Part shown: positions 56,855-64,000 of the stretch, in pieces
How the letters are laid out: each line of letters opens with the position of its first letter
Numbering within the stretch: the stretch's first letter is position 1
Origin: Pedobacter ginsengisoli
GTDB taxonomy: Bacteria; Bacteroidota; Bacteroidia; Sphingobacteriales; Sphingobacteriaceae
DNA length: 64,000 nucleotides
Assembly: GCF_030244015.1 (NCBI RefSeq)
Contig: NZ_JASSYX010000001.1
Coordinates: 248,001-312,000 of the forward strand
Reading direction: 5' to 3'
Program-made: the position numbers and the translations under genes
The notes under the pieces: generated by a model
Seen by the model: only the letters and a program-made list of their open reading frames with translations
Told to the model about the DNA's origin: nothing
Database searches by the model: none

Positions 56855-57205
56855 TTAGACCTGAGCTTTCTTAGAAAGCAATGCTTTTCTGAAGTGATAG
56901 CCGCAGTATCCGCTCAGTCCGGCAGCAGCAGCACCAAGCAAAGCACTCAACACCAGGATCACCCACCACAGCTTTACCCCAAACATCTCTGCGACACGCA
57001 TCGCCAGAACATTATCGTTGGGGATGCTTTTAAACAATGCCACTCCAGTCCACAAGACCAGTATTGCCAAAAATGGCGACCAAAAAGCGATCTTCCCGGT
57101 TTTACCCACCAGTCCGCAGGCGGCAAATGAAATGACCACAACTACCCACCAGGGTAAAACCATTTGCAATAAGAAAGACGCGATTAAAACTATCAGGAAT
57201 ACCAT
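56855..57205 (-). CDS. Small hydrophobic membrane protein of unknown function
   Basis: A 116-residue protein with three or four membrane segments (about residues 3-30, 35-58 and 75-100) and a basic C-terminus. I do not recognise the family. It lies 3 bp after the penicillin-acylase gene and 22 bp before the LuxE-like gene, so these three are probably one transcript. It may be a small chaperone or accessory, but nothing in the sequence shows a function. Confidence 0.65.
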   Translation of the reverse strand: MVFLIVLIASFLLQMVLPWWVVVVISFAACGLVGKTGKIAFWSPFLAILVLWTGVALFKSIPNDNVLAMRVAEMFGVKLWWVILVLSALLGAAAAGLSGYCGYHFRKALLSKKAQV

Positions 57206-57208
57206 AAG

Positions 57209-59647
57209 TTATTTTTTGGAGATTTTTAGCCTGGAGATTATTTTAGCCGACGGGTCATCCGCAGATTGCATAAAGAAAAGATCATAAAGCTGCCCGTTGG
57301 CCCAGGTATCGATCATGTTGTCGTAAAATTTACTGCCCGGATTGCCGGATTGTCCGCCGGGGAATACACCGTGTCCCTTAGGGGATTTCCCCAGCTCCAC
57401 CACCATCCTCCAGGACGGGCCATTACTTTCGCTCAAAGCATTGATGGTCATTTTTCCACCGCCGATCATCAAAGGTTTAGAACCAAAACCAGGCACCTTG
57501 GCCAGGTGCGGCACATTGGTGTGCTTCACATTTGCCCATTCCCAATCTTTCCCAATGGGCCCAAACCGCCTTTCCAGCGTATCACAGGCAAACTTAAAGG
57601 ACTCCAGGACAAGATCATTTAACGTTTCCTTAGCAGGCGTATTGATGTTATCAATCCACTTGGAATTTGGCTCATTTAGGATCAGCTGGACCGTTCTGTC
57701 TCTTGACGGATACTTCATGGGGACGTTCGCTATTGTAAACTCATCATTCCATATGTCGTCCTGAAGTCTTTTGGTCCAAAAGTCAAATATACTGGCGCCA
57801 ACCGAATTTGCGTTGTAATATTTATCCCATTTTCTGACCATCGTCAACCCTTCCTTTTGCGTCGCATTGAGTTTGCTTTCATCCACCATATGAAGTACCG
57901 CAGGCAGGATGTTCTGCGCATGAATGCTGTAGTTGTCCGTTTGCATCCTTCTAATGCTGTCTGCTGTAGCCCGGGTCATCACTGTGAGCCGGTCATTTAT
58001 CCTTTTTCCACGTTCATACGGACTAAACTCCCAGTTGATGTAATACGGGTAAGACTGATCTGTTGAAGACTGGTTGGCCGAGCTTACAAAGCCCCGTGCA
58101 GGGTTTTTAACTGTGGGGTTCTGTGCTGCCGGGATCCAGCCATGCCAGTCGTTTTTAGGGTCAGACCCATCCAGGATGAACTTGCCCTGATCTTTCCATT
58201 TTAAAGGAAACTTACCATTGGCTGTAATGGCAATATCATTATCAGCAGACGCGAATATAAAATTCTGGGCAGGCGCAGTATAATAGGTCAGCGCTTTGCG
58301 GTAATCATTATAATTGCTGCCACGGTTCAGCAGGTAGAATGTCTTTAATTCGTTTGACTTCTCGTGGGCGATCCAGCGAAGTGCATTTCCGACAGGAATA
58401 TTTTTGGACCTGGAGAAGTCTTTCGGTTTTTGCAGGTAAACCACCGGCCCCTGATGCGTATAGAACACCGTATCAACCTCCGTAGCACCACCTCTTATTT
58501 TAATTTTCTCAATCCGGGAAGTTGTTTTCTTCCACTGGTTGTCATACCAGTAACTGGCATGTGTATTGTCTTTAAACCTGATCTGATAAAAATCAAGCAC
58601 ATCAGCCGCAACATTTGTTACACCCCAGGCAATTTTTTGGTTGAACCCGATGATGATCCCCGGTGCCCCGGGAAGTGAAACACCATACGCATTCAGTCCC
58701 GGCGCATGCAGCTGGATCTGGTACCATATTGAAGGAAGAGATAAATCAAGATGAGGGTCATTGGCCAGGATAGGAAACCCCGAAGCCGTCTTGCTGCCGC
58801 TCAGCGCCCAGTTGTTACTTCCTATCCCTTCTTCTTTCTCTTTAGTTCTGATATTCCCGGTACCTATTGAAGAATCCGGGGCTGGGGCCGGTGGCACAGG
58901 CAAAGCATTAAAATCCCATTTAGTGCCTGCCGGAATGATCGGGTCTTCCTTAAACGGATAATCCGGGAACAGGTCTTTGACCACCTCTGTCCCAAATTTG
59001 TTCCTGATGTTGGTCATGTAAAACTCATCAGAGCCCATCGCCAGCACAGCAGACATCTGTTTCAGCAACAATGCACACTTTATGGGCGTCCAGTTTTCCG
59101 GTTTAAAATCCAGCAGTTTATACTCAAGCGGGATCTTTGCCGCAGATAAAGAACGGATATAATCATTGATACCCTGAGTATAAGCAAGGATCATTACTTT
59201 CGACTGAGGATCTGCCATCATTCCCTCCAGCGACTTTTCCGCACCATACACCATACCCATTCTGCGCTGGTACCTGTCCAGCTCCAATGCCTTCTTACCA
59301 ACTACCTCAGACAATCTTCCCGCGGCAAACCGGGTTTGAAAGTCCATTTGCCACAACCGGTGCATCGCAGTAACATAACCCTGTGCATAATAAGCATCAT
59401 GGTCATTCTGCGCGAAAATATGAGGGATCATGCGGTCGTCAAAAGCGATGTCAACATTTTGACCAGCGCCTTTCAGCATTATTTTTTTGTTCGGCTTCAC
59501 CGCAGTCGCTTCAGCATTCTGCCAAAAACCTGTAAAGGGGTTCAGGAACTTCAAAAGCGGGGGCGTGTCTCCAAACTTTGTATTCAGTGCATAGGCTAAT
59601 AATATAGGGACAATAACACAAATAAGGGCCTTTGTTTTATTCATCAT
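57209..59647 (-). CDS. Penicillin acylase family (Ntn-hydrolase) precursor
   Basis: An 812-residue precursor of the N-terminal-nucleophile hydrolases that cleave amides such as beta-lactam side chains or acyl-homoserine lactones. A signal or anchor segment spans about residues 6-21. Self-cleavage is expected just before Ser277 (GIGSNNWALSG), which would become the nucleophile of the beta chain. The region after it (LANDPHLDL, FNQKIAWGVTNV) is typical. The natural substrate is unknown, and penicillin hydrolysis should not be assumed. It is the first of three closely spaced minus-strand genes. Confidence 0.88.
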   Translation of the reverse strand: MMNKTKALICVIVPILLAYALNTKFGDTPPLLKFLNPFTGFWQNAEATAVKPNKKIMLKGAGQNVDIAFDDRMIPHIFAQNDHDAYYAQGYVTAMHRLWQMDFQTRFAAGRLSEVVGKKALELDRYQRRMGMVYGAEKSLEGMMADPQSKVMILAYTQGINDYIRSLSAAKIPLEYKLLDFKPENWTPIKCALLLKQMSAVLAMGSDEFYMTNIRNKFGTEVVKDLFPDYPFKEDPIIPAGTKWDFNALPVPPAPAPDSSIGTGNIRTKEKEEGIGSNNWALSGSKTASGFPILANDPHLDLSLPSIWYQIQLHAPGLNAYGVSLPGAPGIIIGFNQKIAWGVTNVAADVLDFYQIRFKDNTHASYWYDNQWKKTTSRIEKIKIRGGATEVDTVFYTHQGPVVYLQKPKDFSRSKNIPVGNALRWIAHEKSNELKTFYLLNRGSNYNDYRKALTYYTAPAQNFIFASADNDIAITANGKFPLKWKDQGKFILDGSDPKNDWHGWIPAAQNPTVKNPARGFVSSANQSSTDQSYPYYINWEFSPYERGKRINDRLTVMTRATADSIRRMQTDNYSIHAQNILPAVLHMVDESKLNATQKEGLTMVRKWDKYYNANSVGASIFDFWTKRLQDDIWNDEFTIANVPMKYPSRDRTVQLILNEPNSKWIDNINTPAKETLNDLVLESFKFACDTLERRFGPIGKDWEWANVKHTNVPHLAKVPGFGSKPLMIGGGKMTINALSESNGPSWRMVVELGKSPKGHGVFPGGQSGNPGSKFYDNMIDTWANGQLYDLFFMQSADDPSAKIISRLKISKK

Positions 59648-59698
59648 AACTCATTTAATCAGCGGACCCATCAAATTTTGGCGGGCTTTTTTTTGCAT

Positions 59699-59732
59699 TT
59701 GCAATTTAACATAAAACTTAAACCAATTGCAA
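59699..59732. repeat. Inverted repeat TTGCAATT-n18-AATTGCAA
   Basis: Two perfect 8-bp arms at 59699-59706 and 59725-59732 lie in the 190-bp region between the divergent penicillin-acylase and TonB-receptor genes. It could be a regulator site for either gene. It has no T-run, so termination is unlikely. Confidence 0.35.
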
Positions 59733-59837
59733 TGAAAATTAGATTTTGGCAATTAATTATTACCCGGAATTCAGTTTGGATAAAGGAAAATTTGTATTAG
59801 ATTTATGTAGGCATTAACAGATATAAATCTTTTTCGT

Positions 59838-62744
59838 ATGAGCAGAACTTTTACCAAAACAATCGTCACGCTAATTATTTTATGCACTACCTGCATATCA
59901 TTATATGCGCAAAGTGTAGTTATAAGCGGCACGGTCGTCGACAAGACAACAAGAGAACCGATACCCGGTGCAGGCATTACGGTCAAAGGTACCGCCTCTG
60001 CGACAGCTACCGATGCAAATGGCAAGTATCGGTTAAACACTACACAAAAACCGCCATTTACACTGGTGATCTCCTATATCGGTTTTAATACGGTAGAAAA
60101 AGAAGTCACCGGCAATACCGCCAATCTTGATTTTGAACTGGAGTCCGGAGTTATATTAGGGCAGGAAGTAGTAATCTCCGCCTCAAGAACACCGGAACGT
60201 ATCCTGGAATCTCCGGTTTCAGTCGAGAGAATGGGCGCCGCTGCATTAAAAGAAATATCAGCACCTTCTTTTTATGACGCACTGAGCAATTTGAAAGGCG
60301 TGGAAACCAGTACACAGAGTTTAACCTTTAAATCGATCAATACCAGGGGCTTCAACTCCAATGGCAATACCCGTTTCAACCAGTTTGTGGATGGAATGGA
60401 CAACCAGGCCCCGGGCCTGAACTTCTCGGTCGGAAATATCATAGGTATCAATGACCTCGATCTGGACAACGTAGAGCTGCTGCCTGGAGCGTCCTCGGCC
60501 CTGTACGGAGCAGGAGGTATCAGTGGTACCATGCTGATGACCTCAAAAAACCCATTTGATTATCAGGGCGCCAGCTTCCAGCTGAAAACCGGTATCAACC
60601 ACATTGACGACAACAACACCGGCAACCAGGAATACAAACAGCTGGATGTGCGTGTCGCCAAAGCATGGAACAATAAATTTGCCTTTAAAGCCACGTTTTC
60701 ATTCCTCCAGGCAAAAGACTGGCAGGCAGACAACTACTCCAACTTTGACCGCAATGCCCGCGCCTTTAAAACAGGCGACAGAGCATCCGATCCGGGGTAT
60801 GACGGCATAAACGTATATGGTGACGAAAGCGCCCAGAACATGAGGAGCGTGGTCCAGCAAAGCATAGAACCTACCATTCGCGCAGGCATTCTGGCGGCTA
60901 CAGGCAATGCGTTTGATCCCAGGGCCGCACTCGATCAGCTACCTGCAGGAACAAGTTACGCCACCTATTTAGGAGCCATCGCCGGCCTCCCGGGCTTGCC
61001 GCAGCAATTGAAGACCGCATTGAGCAGTCAGTACCTGCCATTCTATTTCGGCTTAAAGAATCAGGCGATTCTCCCAAATCAGAACGTTACCAGAACCGGA
61101 TATAACGAAAACACAGTTGTAGACTACAACACACAATCTCTGAAGACTTCCGGATCACTGCACTACAAGTTCAGCCCGACCATAGAGGCCATTGCACAGA
61201 TCAACTGGGGAACAGGAACCTCGGTTTATACCGGGTCAGACCGCTATTCACTGCGTAATTTTAGCATAGGCCAGTACAAACTGGAATTAAAAGGACAGGA
61301 CTTCTTTTTAAGAGGCTATACCACCCAGGAGCGGTCAGGTGACTCCTATATCTCTTCAATTTTAGGCGCATTTATAAATGAAGCAGGTAAGAAATCACAG
61401 GACTGGTATCCGCAGTACATCGGCACGTACATCGGCGCAAAACTTTCCAATCCCGGAGTCACCGATGCGCAGGCACATGCCGCTGCGCGGGGTGTGGCAG
61501 ACCAGGGGCGCCTTGTACCCGGTACGCCGCAATTTGAAGCAGCGAAAAACAGCATCACCAAAAACACCATCGCTTCCGGAACAGGAGCAAAATTTGACGA
61601 CAAGACCAACCTGTACCACTATGAAGGCATGTATAATTTCTCCAATGCACTCAACAACGCAGTAGAGCTGCAAGTTGGCGGATCATACCGCATCTACCAG
61701 CTCCGTTCAGGAGGAACGATCTTTGACGACCTTACCGACGACATCCACATCAATGAGTACGGCGCATTCGCACAGCTCGGCAAAAAGCTGTTCGACGACA
61801 AATTTAAACTGTCCTTATCCGGAAGGTACGACAAGAGCACCAACTTCGACGGCCGTTTCACCCCAAGGATCTCCGGAGTATACACAGTAGCCAAAGACAA
61901 CAACATCAGGTTATCCTACCAGACCGGTTACCGCAACCCTACGACTCAAAACCAATACATCGATCTGTCGGTTGCAGGTGGTTTACAGCGCCTGATCGGC
62001 GGAATCCCGAGCATGCTGAACAAATACAATATGCTGACCACCAACAAACCCTATACTGACGTAAGCTACCGCGCATTTCTGGCATCAGTCGCTGGCGGAG
62101 CGCCGAACCCCACACTGCTGCAGCAATATGAGTTCGATCCGAAAGGAGTAGTTCCGGAAAGCGTCAAAGCTTATGAAATCGGTTATAAAGGCTTGCTTGG
62201 GCCTAAATTCCTGATCGACGCTTACGCCTATTACAACACCTATAAAAACTTTATTACAGCCGTGGACGTATTCCAGCAACAAGCAAACGGCTCTTTCTCC
62301 AAATTTGGTGTACCTGTAAACGCCAAAGGCAAGGTGACCACCTACGGCGGCGCCCTGGGAATAGACTACTTAATTGCCAGCTTTAACCTGAGCGGCAACG
62401 TATCCTATAATAAACTGAAAGACCTTCCAGTCGATTATGTCAATGATTTCAATACCCCGGATATCCGTTATAACCTGGGATTAGGAAACAGAGAGATCAT
62501 CAAAAACGTAGGCTTCAATGTCAATTACCGCTGGCAGGACGCCTTCTACTGGAACTCATCATTTGCTTCAGGAGACGTTGCAGCATTCGGTACAGTTGAC
62601 GCACAGGTGAACCTGAAAATCCCTTCGGTAAAATCCATGATCAAAGTCGGGGGCAGCAATATCCTGAATAAATACTATTATACATCATACGGTAATCCAT
62701 CCATTGGCGCGTTATACTATATAGGCTTTACCTACAACCCTTAA
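59838..62744 (+). CDS. TonB-dependent outer-membrane receptor with carboxypeptidase-D-like N-terminus
   Basis: A 968-residue outer-membrane receptor. A signal peptide (about 1-25) precedes a carboxypeptidase-D regulatory-like beta domain (about 28-110). A plug domain follows (about 115-235), and a 22-strand barrel fills the rest, ending in ...YYIGFTYNP with a terminal-strand aromatic pattern. It imports a ligand with energy from TonB. The ligand is not clear. No SusD-type lipoprotein gene is adjacent, so it is not a SusC/D pair. A terminator follows before the GH31 gene. Confidence 0.9.
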   Translation: MSRTFTKTIVTLIILCTTCISLYAQSVVISGTVVDKTTREPIPGAGITVKGTASATATDANGKYRLNTTQKPPFTLVISYIGFNTVEKEVTGNTANLDFELESGVILGQEVVISASRTPERILESPVSVERMGAAALKEISAPSFYDALSNLKGVETSTQSLTFKSINTRGFNSNGNTRFNQFVDGMDNQAPGLNFSVGNIIGINDLDLDNVELLPGASSALYGAGGISGTMLMTSKNPFDYQGASFQLKTGINHIDDNNTGNQEYKQLDVRVAKAWNNKFAFKATFSFLQAKDWQADNYSNFDRNARAFKTGDRASDPGYDGINVYGDESAQNMRSVVQQSIEPTIRAGILAATGNAFDPRAALDQLPAGTSYATYLGAIAGLPGLPQQLKTALSSQYLPFYFGLKNQAILPNQNVTRTGYNENTVVDYNTQSLKTSGSLHYKFSPTIEAIAQINWGTGTSVYTGSDRYSLRNFSIGQYKLELKGQDFFLRGYTTQERSGDSYISSILGAFINEAGKKSQDWYPQYIGTYIGAKLSNPGVTDAQAHAAARGVADQGRLVPGTPQFEAAKNSITKNTIASGTGAKFDDKTNLYHYEGMYNFSNALNNAVELQVGGSYRIYQLRSGGTIFDDLTDDIHINEYGAFAQLGKKLFDDKFKLSLSGRYDKSTNFDGRFTPRISGVYTVAKDNNIRLSYQTGYRNPTTQNQYIDLSVAGGLQRLIGGIPSMLNKYNMLTTNKPYTDVSYRAFLASVAGGAPNPTLLQQYEFDPKGVVPESVKAYEIGYKGLLGPKFLIDAYAYYNTYKNFITAVDVFQQQANGSFSKFGVPVNAKGKVTTYGGALGIDYLIASFNLSGNVSYNKLKDLPVDYVNDFNTPDIRYNLGLGNREIIKNVGFNVNYRWQDAFYWNSSFASGDVAAFGTVDAQVNLKIPSVKSMIKVGGSNILNKYYYTSYGNPSIGALYYIGFTYNP

Positions 62745-62782
62745 CACCTACCGGTAAATAATACCCGCATCTAAATTAACAG

Positions 62783-62811
62783 GTCCTGGCGATACCGTCA
62801 GGACTTTTTTT
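62783..62811 (+). terminator. Intrinsic terminator after the TonB receptor gene
   Basis: A 9-bp stem with one G-U pair (GTCCTGGCG/CGTCAGGAC) around a 4-nt loop is followed by seven Ts. It separates the receptor from the GH31 gene. Confidence 0.88.
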
Positions 62812-62870
62812 GTGTCCTCAGGTTTATCTCATAATAATCCTTTGCATTTAATAGAAATTTTAACACTTTA

Positions 62871-62885
62871 GTGTATAAATTACAC
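62871..62885. promoter_or_regulatory. 15-bp palindrome upstream of the GH31 gene
   Basis: GTGTA-taaat-TACAC has perfect 5-bp arms and ends 39 bp before the GH31 start codon. It resembles an operator for a dimeric regulator, but no regulator gene is adjacent. Confidence 0.35.
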
Positions 62886-62924
62886 AGGGGCGTTGAGCAG
62901 CTAAAATATATAAACAGATTTTTC

Positions 62925-64000
62925 ATGGAAGAGATAAATGAACCAGATAAAGGGATCATAGCCAATATAGATAAAGAAGAGACCGAAGAACTCATACAGC
63001 ATTTAAATAACCCTGTTACTGATCTAAAGCCCATAGTAAAGAAATACCTCAGCGGAGTGCAGAAGGTGACAGCGCAGGGCAACAAGTTCTTTTTCGCCGA
63101 CGGAAGTGCAAGGGTAGAGGTGCGGGTAGTGAGCGATGAGATCATCCGGGTGCGCCTGGCACCACACGGAGTCTTTCTCGACGAATTTTCATATGCAGTA
63201 CCCGTCGTAGACCAGAAGGTGACCACCTTCAAAATGGAAGAACACGACGAGGATTATACCATATCGACAAACACCATTACCTGCAAAATAAGAAAGAGCG
63301 ACTTCTTCATTTCATTCGTCGAAAATCAAAGCCAGATGGTGATGAGTGAAGATGCCACACCAATGCACTGGGAAGAGAACAGTGAATACGGCGGTTACTA
63401 CGTCTACGCGACCAAGAACTGCCTGCCGGAAGAGAACTTTTTCGGCCTTGGCGATAAATCCGGCAACATGAACCTCAGAGGGCGCAAGTTCCAGAACTGG
63501 AACACCGACGCCTACTCATTCGGATGGGACCAGGACCCGCTTTACCGCACCATCCCATTCTATATCGGCGTGCACCAGGAGGCAGCCTACGGAATATTCT
63601 TTGACAATACCTTCCGGTCGTATTTTGATTTCGGCAGGGAAGACAACACCAAGACCAGCTTCTGGGCCGATGGCGGAGAGCTTCAATACTACTACATCCA
63701 CGGGCCGCATCTGATGGACGTAGTTAAAAGATATCAAACCCTTACCGGTACACATCCGATGCCGCCGAAATGGGCATTGGGCTACCACCAGTGCAGATGG
63801 AGCTATTATCCTGAAAAGAAAGTAAAAGAGATCGCCGATGGGTTCAGGTCAAGGAACATCCCTTGCGATGCCATCTACCTCGACATCGATTATATGGACG
63901 GCTACCGTTGCTTTACCTGGAACAAAAGCCACTTTCCTGACCCTAAACGGATGATCAAGGAACTGTCCAACGACGGCTTCAAAACCGTGGTCATGATAGA
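62925..64000 (+). CDS. GH31-family alpha-glucosidase, N-terminal part (runs off window)
   Basis: At least 358 residues of a glycoside hydrolase of family GH31, which cleave alpha-linked glucose or xylose. It begins MEEINEPDKGIIANID, without a signal peptide. An N-terminal beta-sandwich domain contains FFGLGDKSGNMNLRGR near residues 172-187, and PPKWALGYHQCRWSYYPEKK near 283-302 marks the start of the catalytic barrel. The DAIYLDIDYMDGY segment (about 322-334) is typical. The catalytic Asp region lies beyond the window. The gene follows the TonB receptor across a terminator and may be separately regulated. Confidence 0.9.
   Translation, partial: MEEINEPDKGIIANIDKEETEELIQHLNNPVTDLKPIVKKYLSGVQKVTAQGNKFFFADGSARVEVRVVSDEIIRVRLAPHGVFLDEFSYAVPVVDQKVTTFKMEEHDEDYTISTNTITCKIRKSDFFISFVENQSQMVMSEDATPMHWEENSEYGGYYVYATKNCLPEENFFGLGDKSGNMNLRGRKFQNWNTDAYSFGWDQDPLYRTIPFYIGVHQEAAYGIFFDNTFRSYFDFGREDNTKTSFWADGGELQYYYIHGPHLMDVVKRYQTLTGTHPMPPKWALGYHQCRWSYYPEKKVKEIADGFRSRNIPCDAIYLDIDYMDGYRCFTWNKSHFPDPKRMIKELSNDGFKTVVMI

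Noticed and set aside
62798-63232. 144-codon minus-strand open frame near the TonB receptor and GH31 genes
   Set aside because: Most of it is antisense to the GH31 reading frame, which shows family motifs on the plus strand.

Overview
The window looks like chromosome of a Bacteroidota bacterium, most likely a Sphingobacteriaceae member of the Pedobacter/Mucilaginibacter type. The evidence is a typical Bacteroidota division and cell-wall (dcw) cluster without murF or ddl, several promoters with the Bacteroidota -7 element TAnnTTTG, a serine-palmitoyltransferase-like enzyme, a 58-residue Hc1-type histone H1-like gene, a TonB-dependent receptor with an N-terminal carboxypeptidase-D-like domain, and many MacB/FtsX-type permeases and penicillin acylases typical of the group. 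The assignment is inference; no rRNA or other taxonomic marker is present. I saw no tRNA, rRNA, CRISPR array, insertion sequence or prophage gene.

Layout. 1-7.4 kb: the tail of a class III nucleotide cyclase, a MacB-like permease, a small lipoprotein-like protein, a luciferase-like monooxygenase and a large secreted propeller/HEAT/cytochrome c protein. 7.5-9.7 kb: glycerol uptake (glpK-glpF). 9.9-18.8 kb: an ABC exporter, an orphan ECF sigma factor, an SRPBCC protein, a cyclophilin, an AraC regulator divergent from a PhyH-type dioxygenase, adk-obgE and a TetA-like efflux pump. 18.8-30.5 kb: an exopolysaccharide locus. Nine tightly packed minus-strand genes encode a Wzc-type tyrosine kinase, three GT4 glycosyltransferases, an ABC exporter pair, a Wzy-like polymerase, a WcaF-like acetyltransferase and a GT2 glycosyltransferase fused to an exosortase-family membrane domain; a further GT2 gene is divergent. 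30.7-33.1 kb: gap and pgk, each with its own promoter. 33.1-48.9 kb: the complete dcw operon mraZ-rsmH-ftsL-ftsI-murE-mraY-murD-ftsW-murG-murC-ftsQ-ftsA-ftsZ, preceded by MraZ-type repeats and followed by a strong terminator. 49-57.2 kb: the sphingolipid-type synthase, the histone H1-like gene, dapA, ligA, an AcpH-like protein, tyrS, a LuxE-like protein and a small membrane protein. 57.2-64 kb: a penicillin-acylase-family hydrolase, a TonB-dependent receptor and the 5' part of a GH31 alpha-glucosidase that runs off the window.

How the genes fit together. MurE carries the DNPR motif for meso-diaminopimelate, and dapA supplies that pathway. The dcw operon is almost fully overlapping up to ftsA, but ftsZ follows a 128-bp leader holding an inverted pair of DnaA-box-like sequences. 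The polysaccharide locus combines Wzy-type polymerisation, ABC-type export and an exosortase domain, which is the least ordinary feature here and the best candidate for an unusual surface-assembly system. A roughly 100-nt imperfect hairpin between this locus and gap is unexplained.
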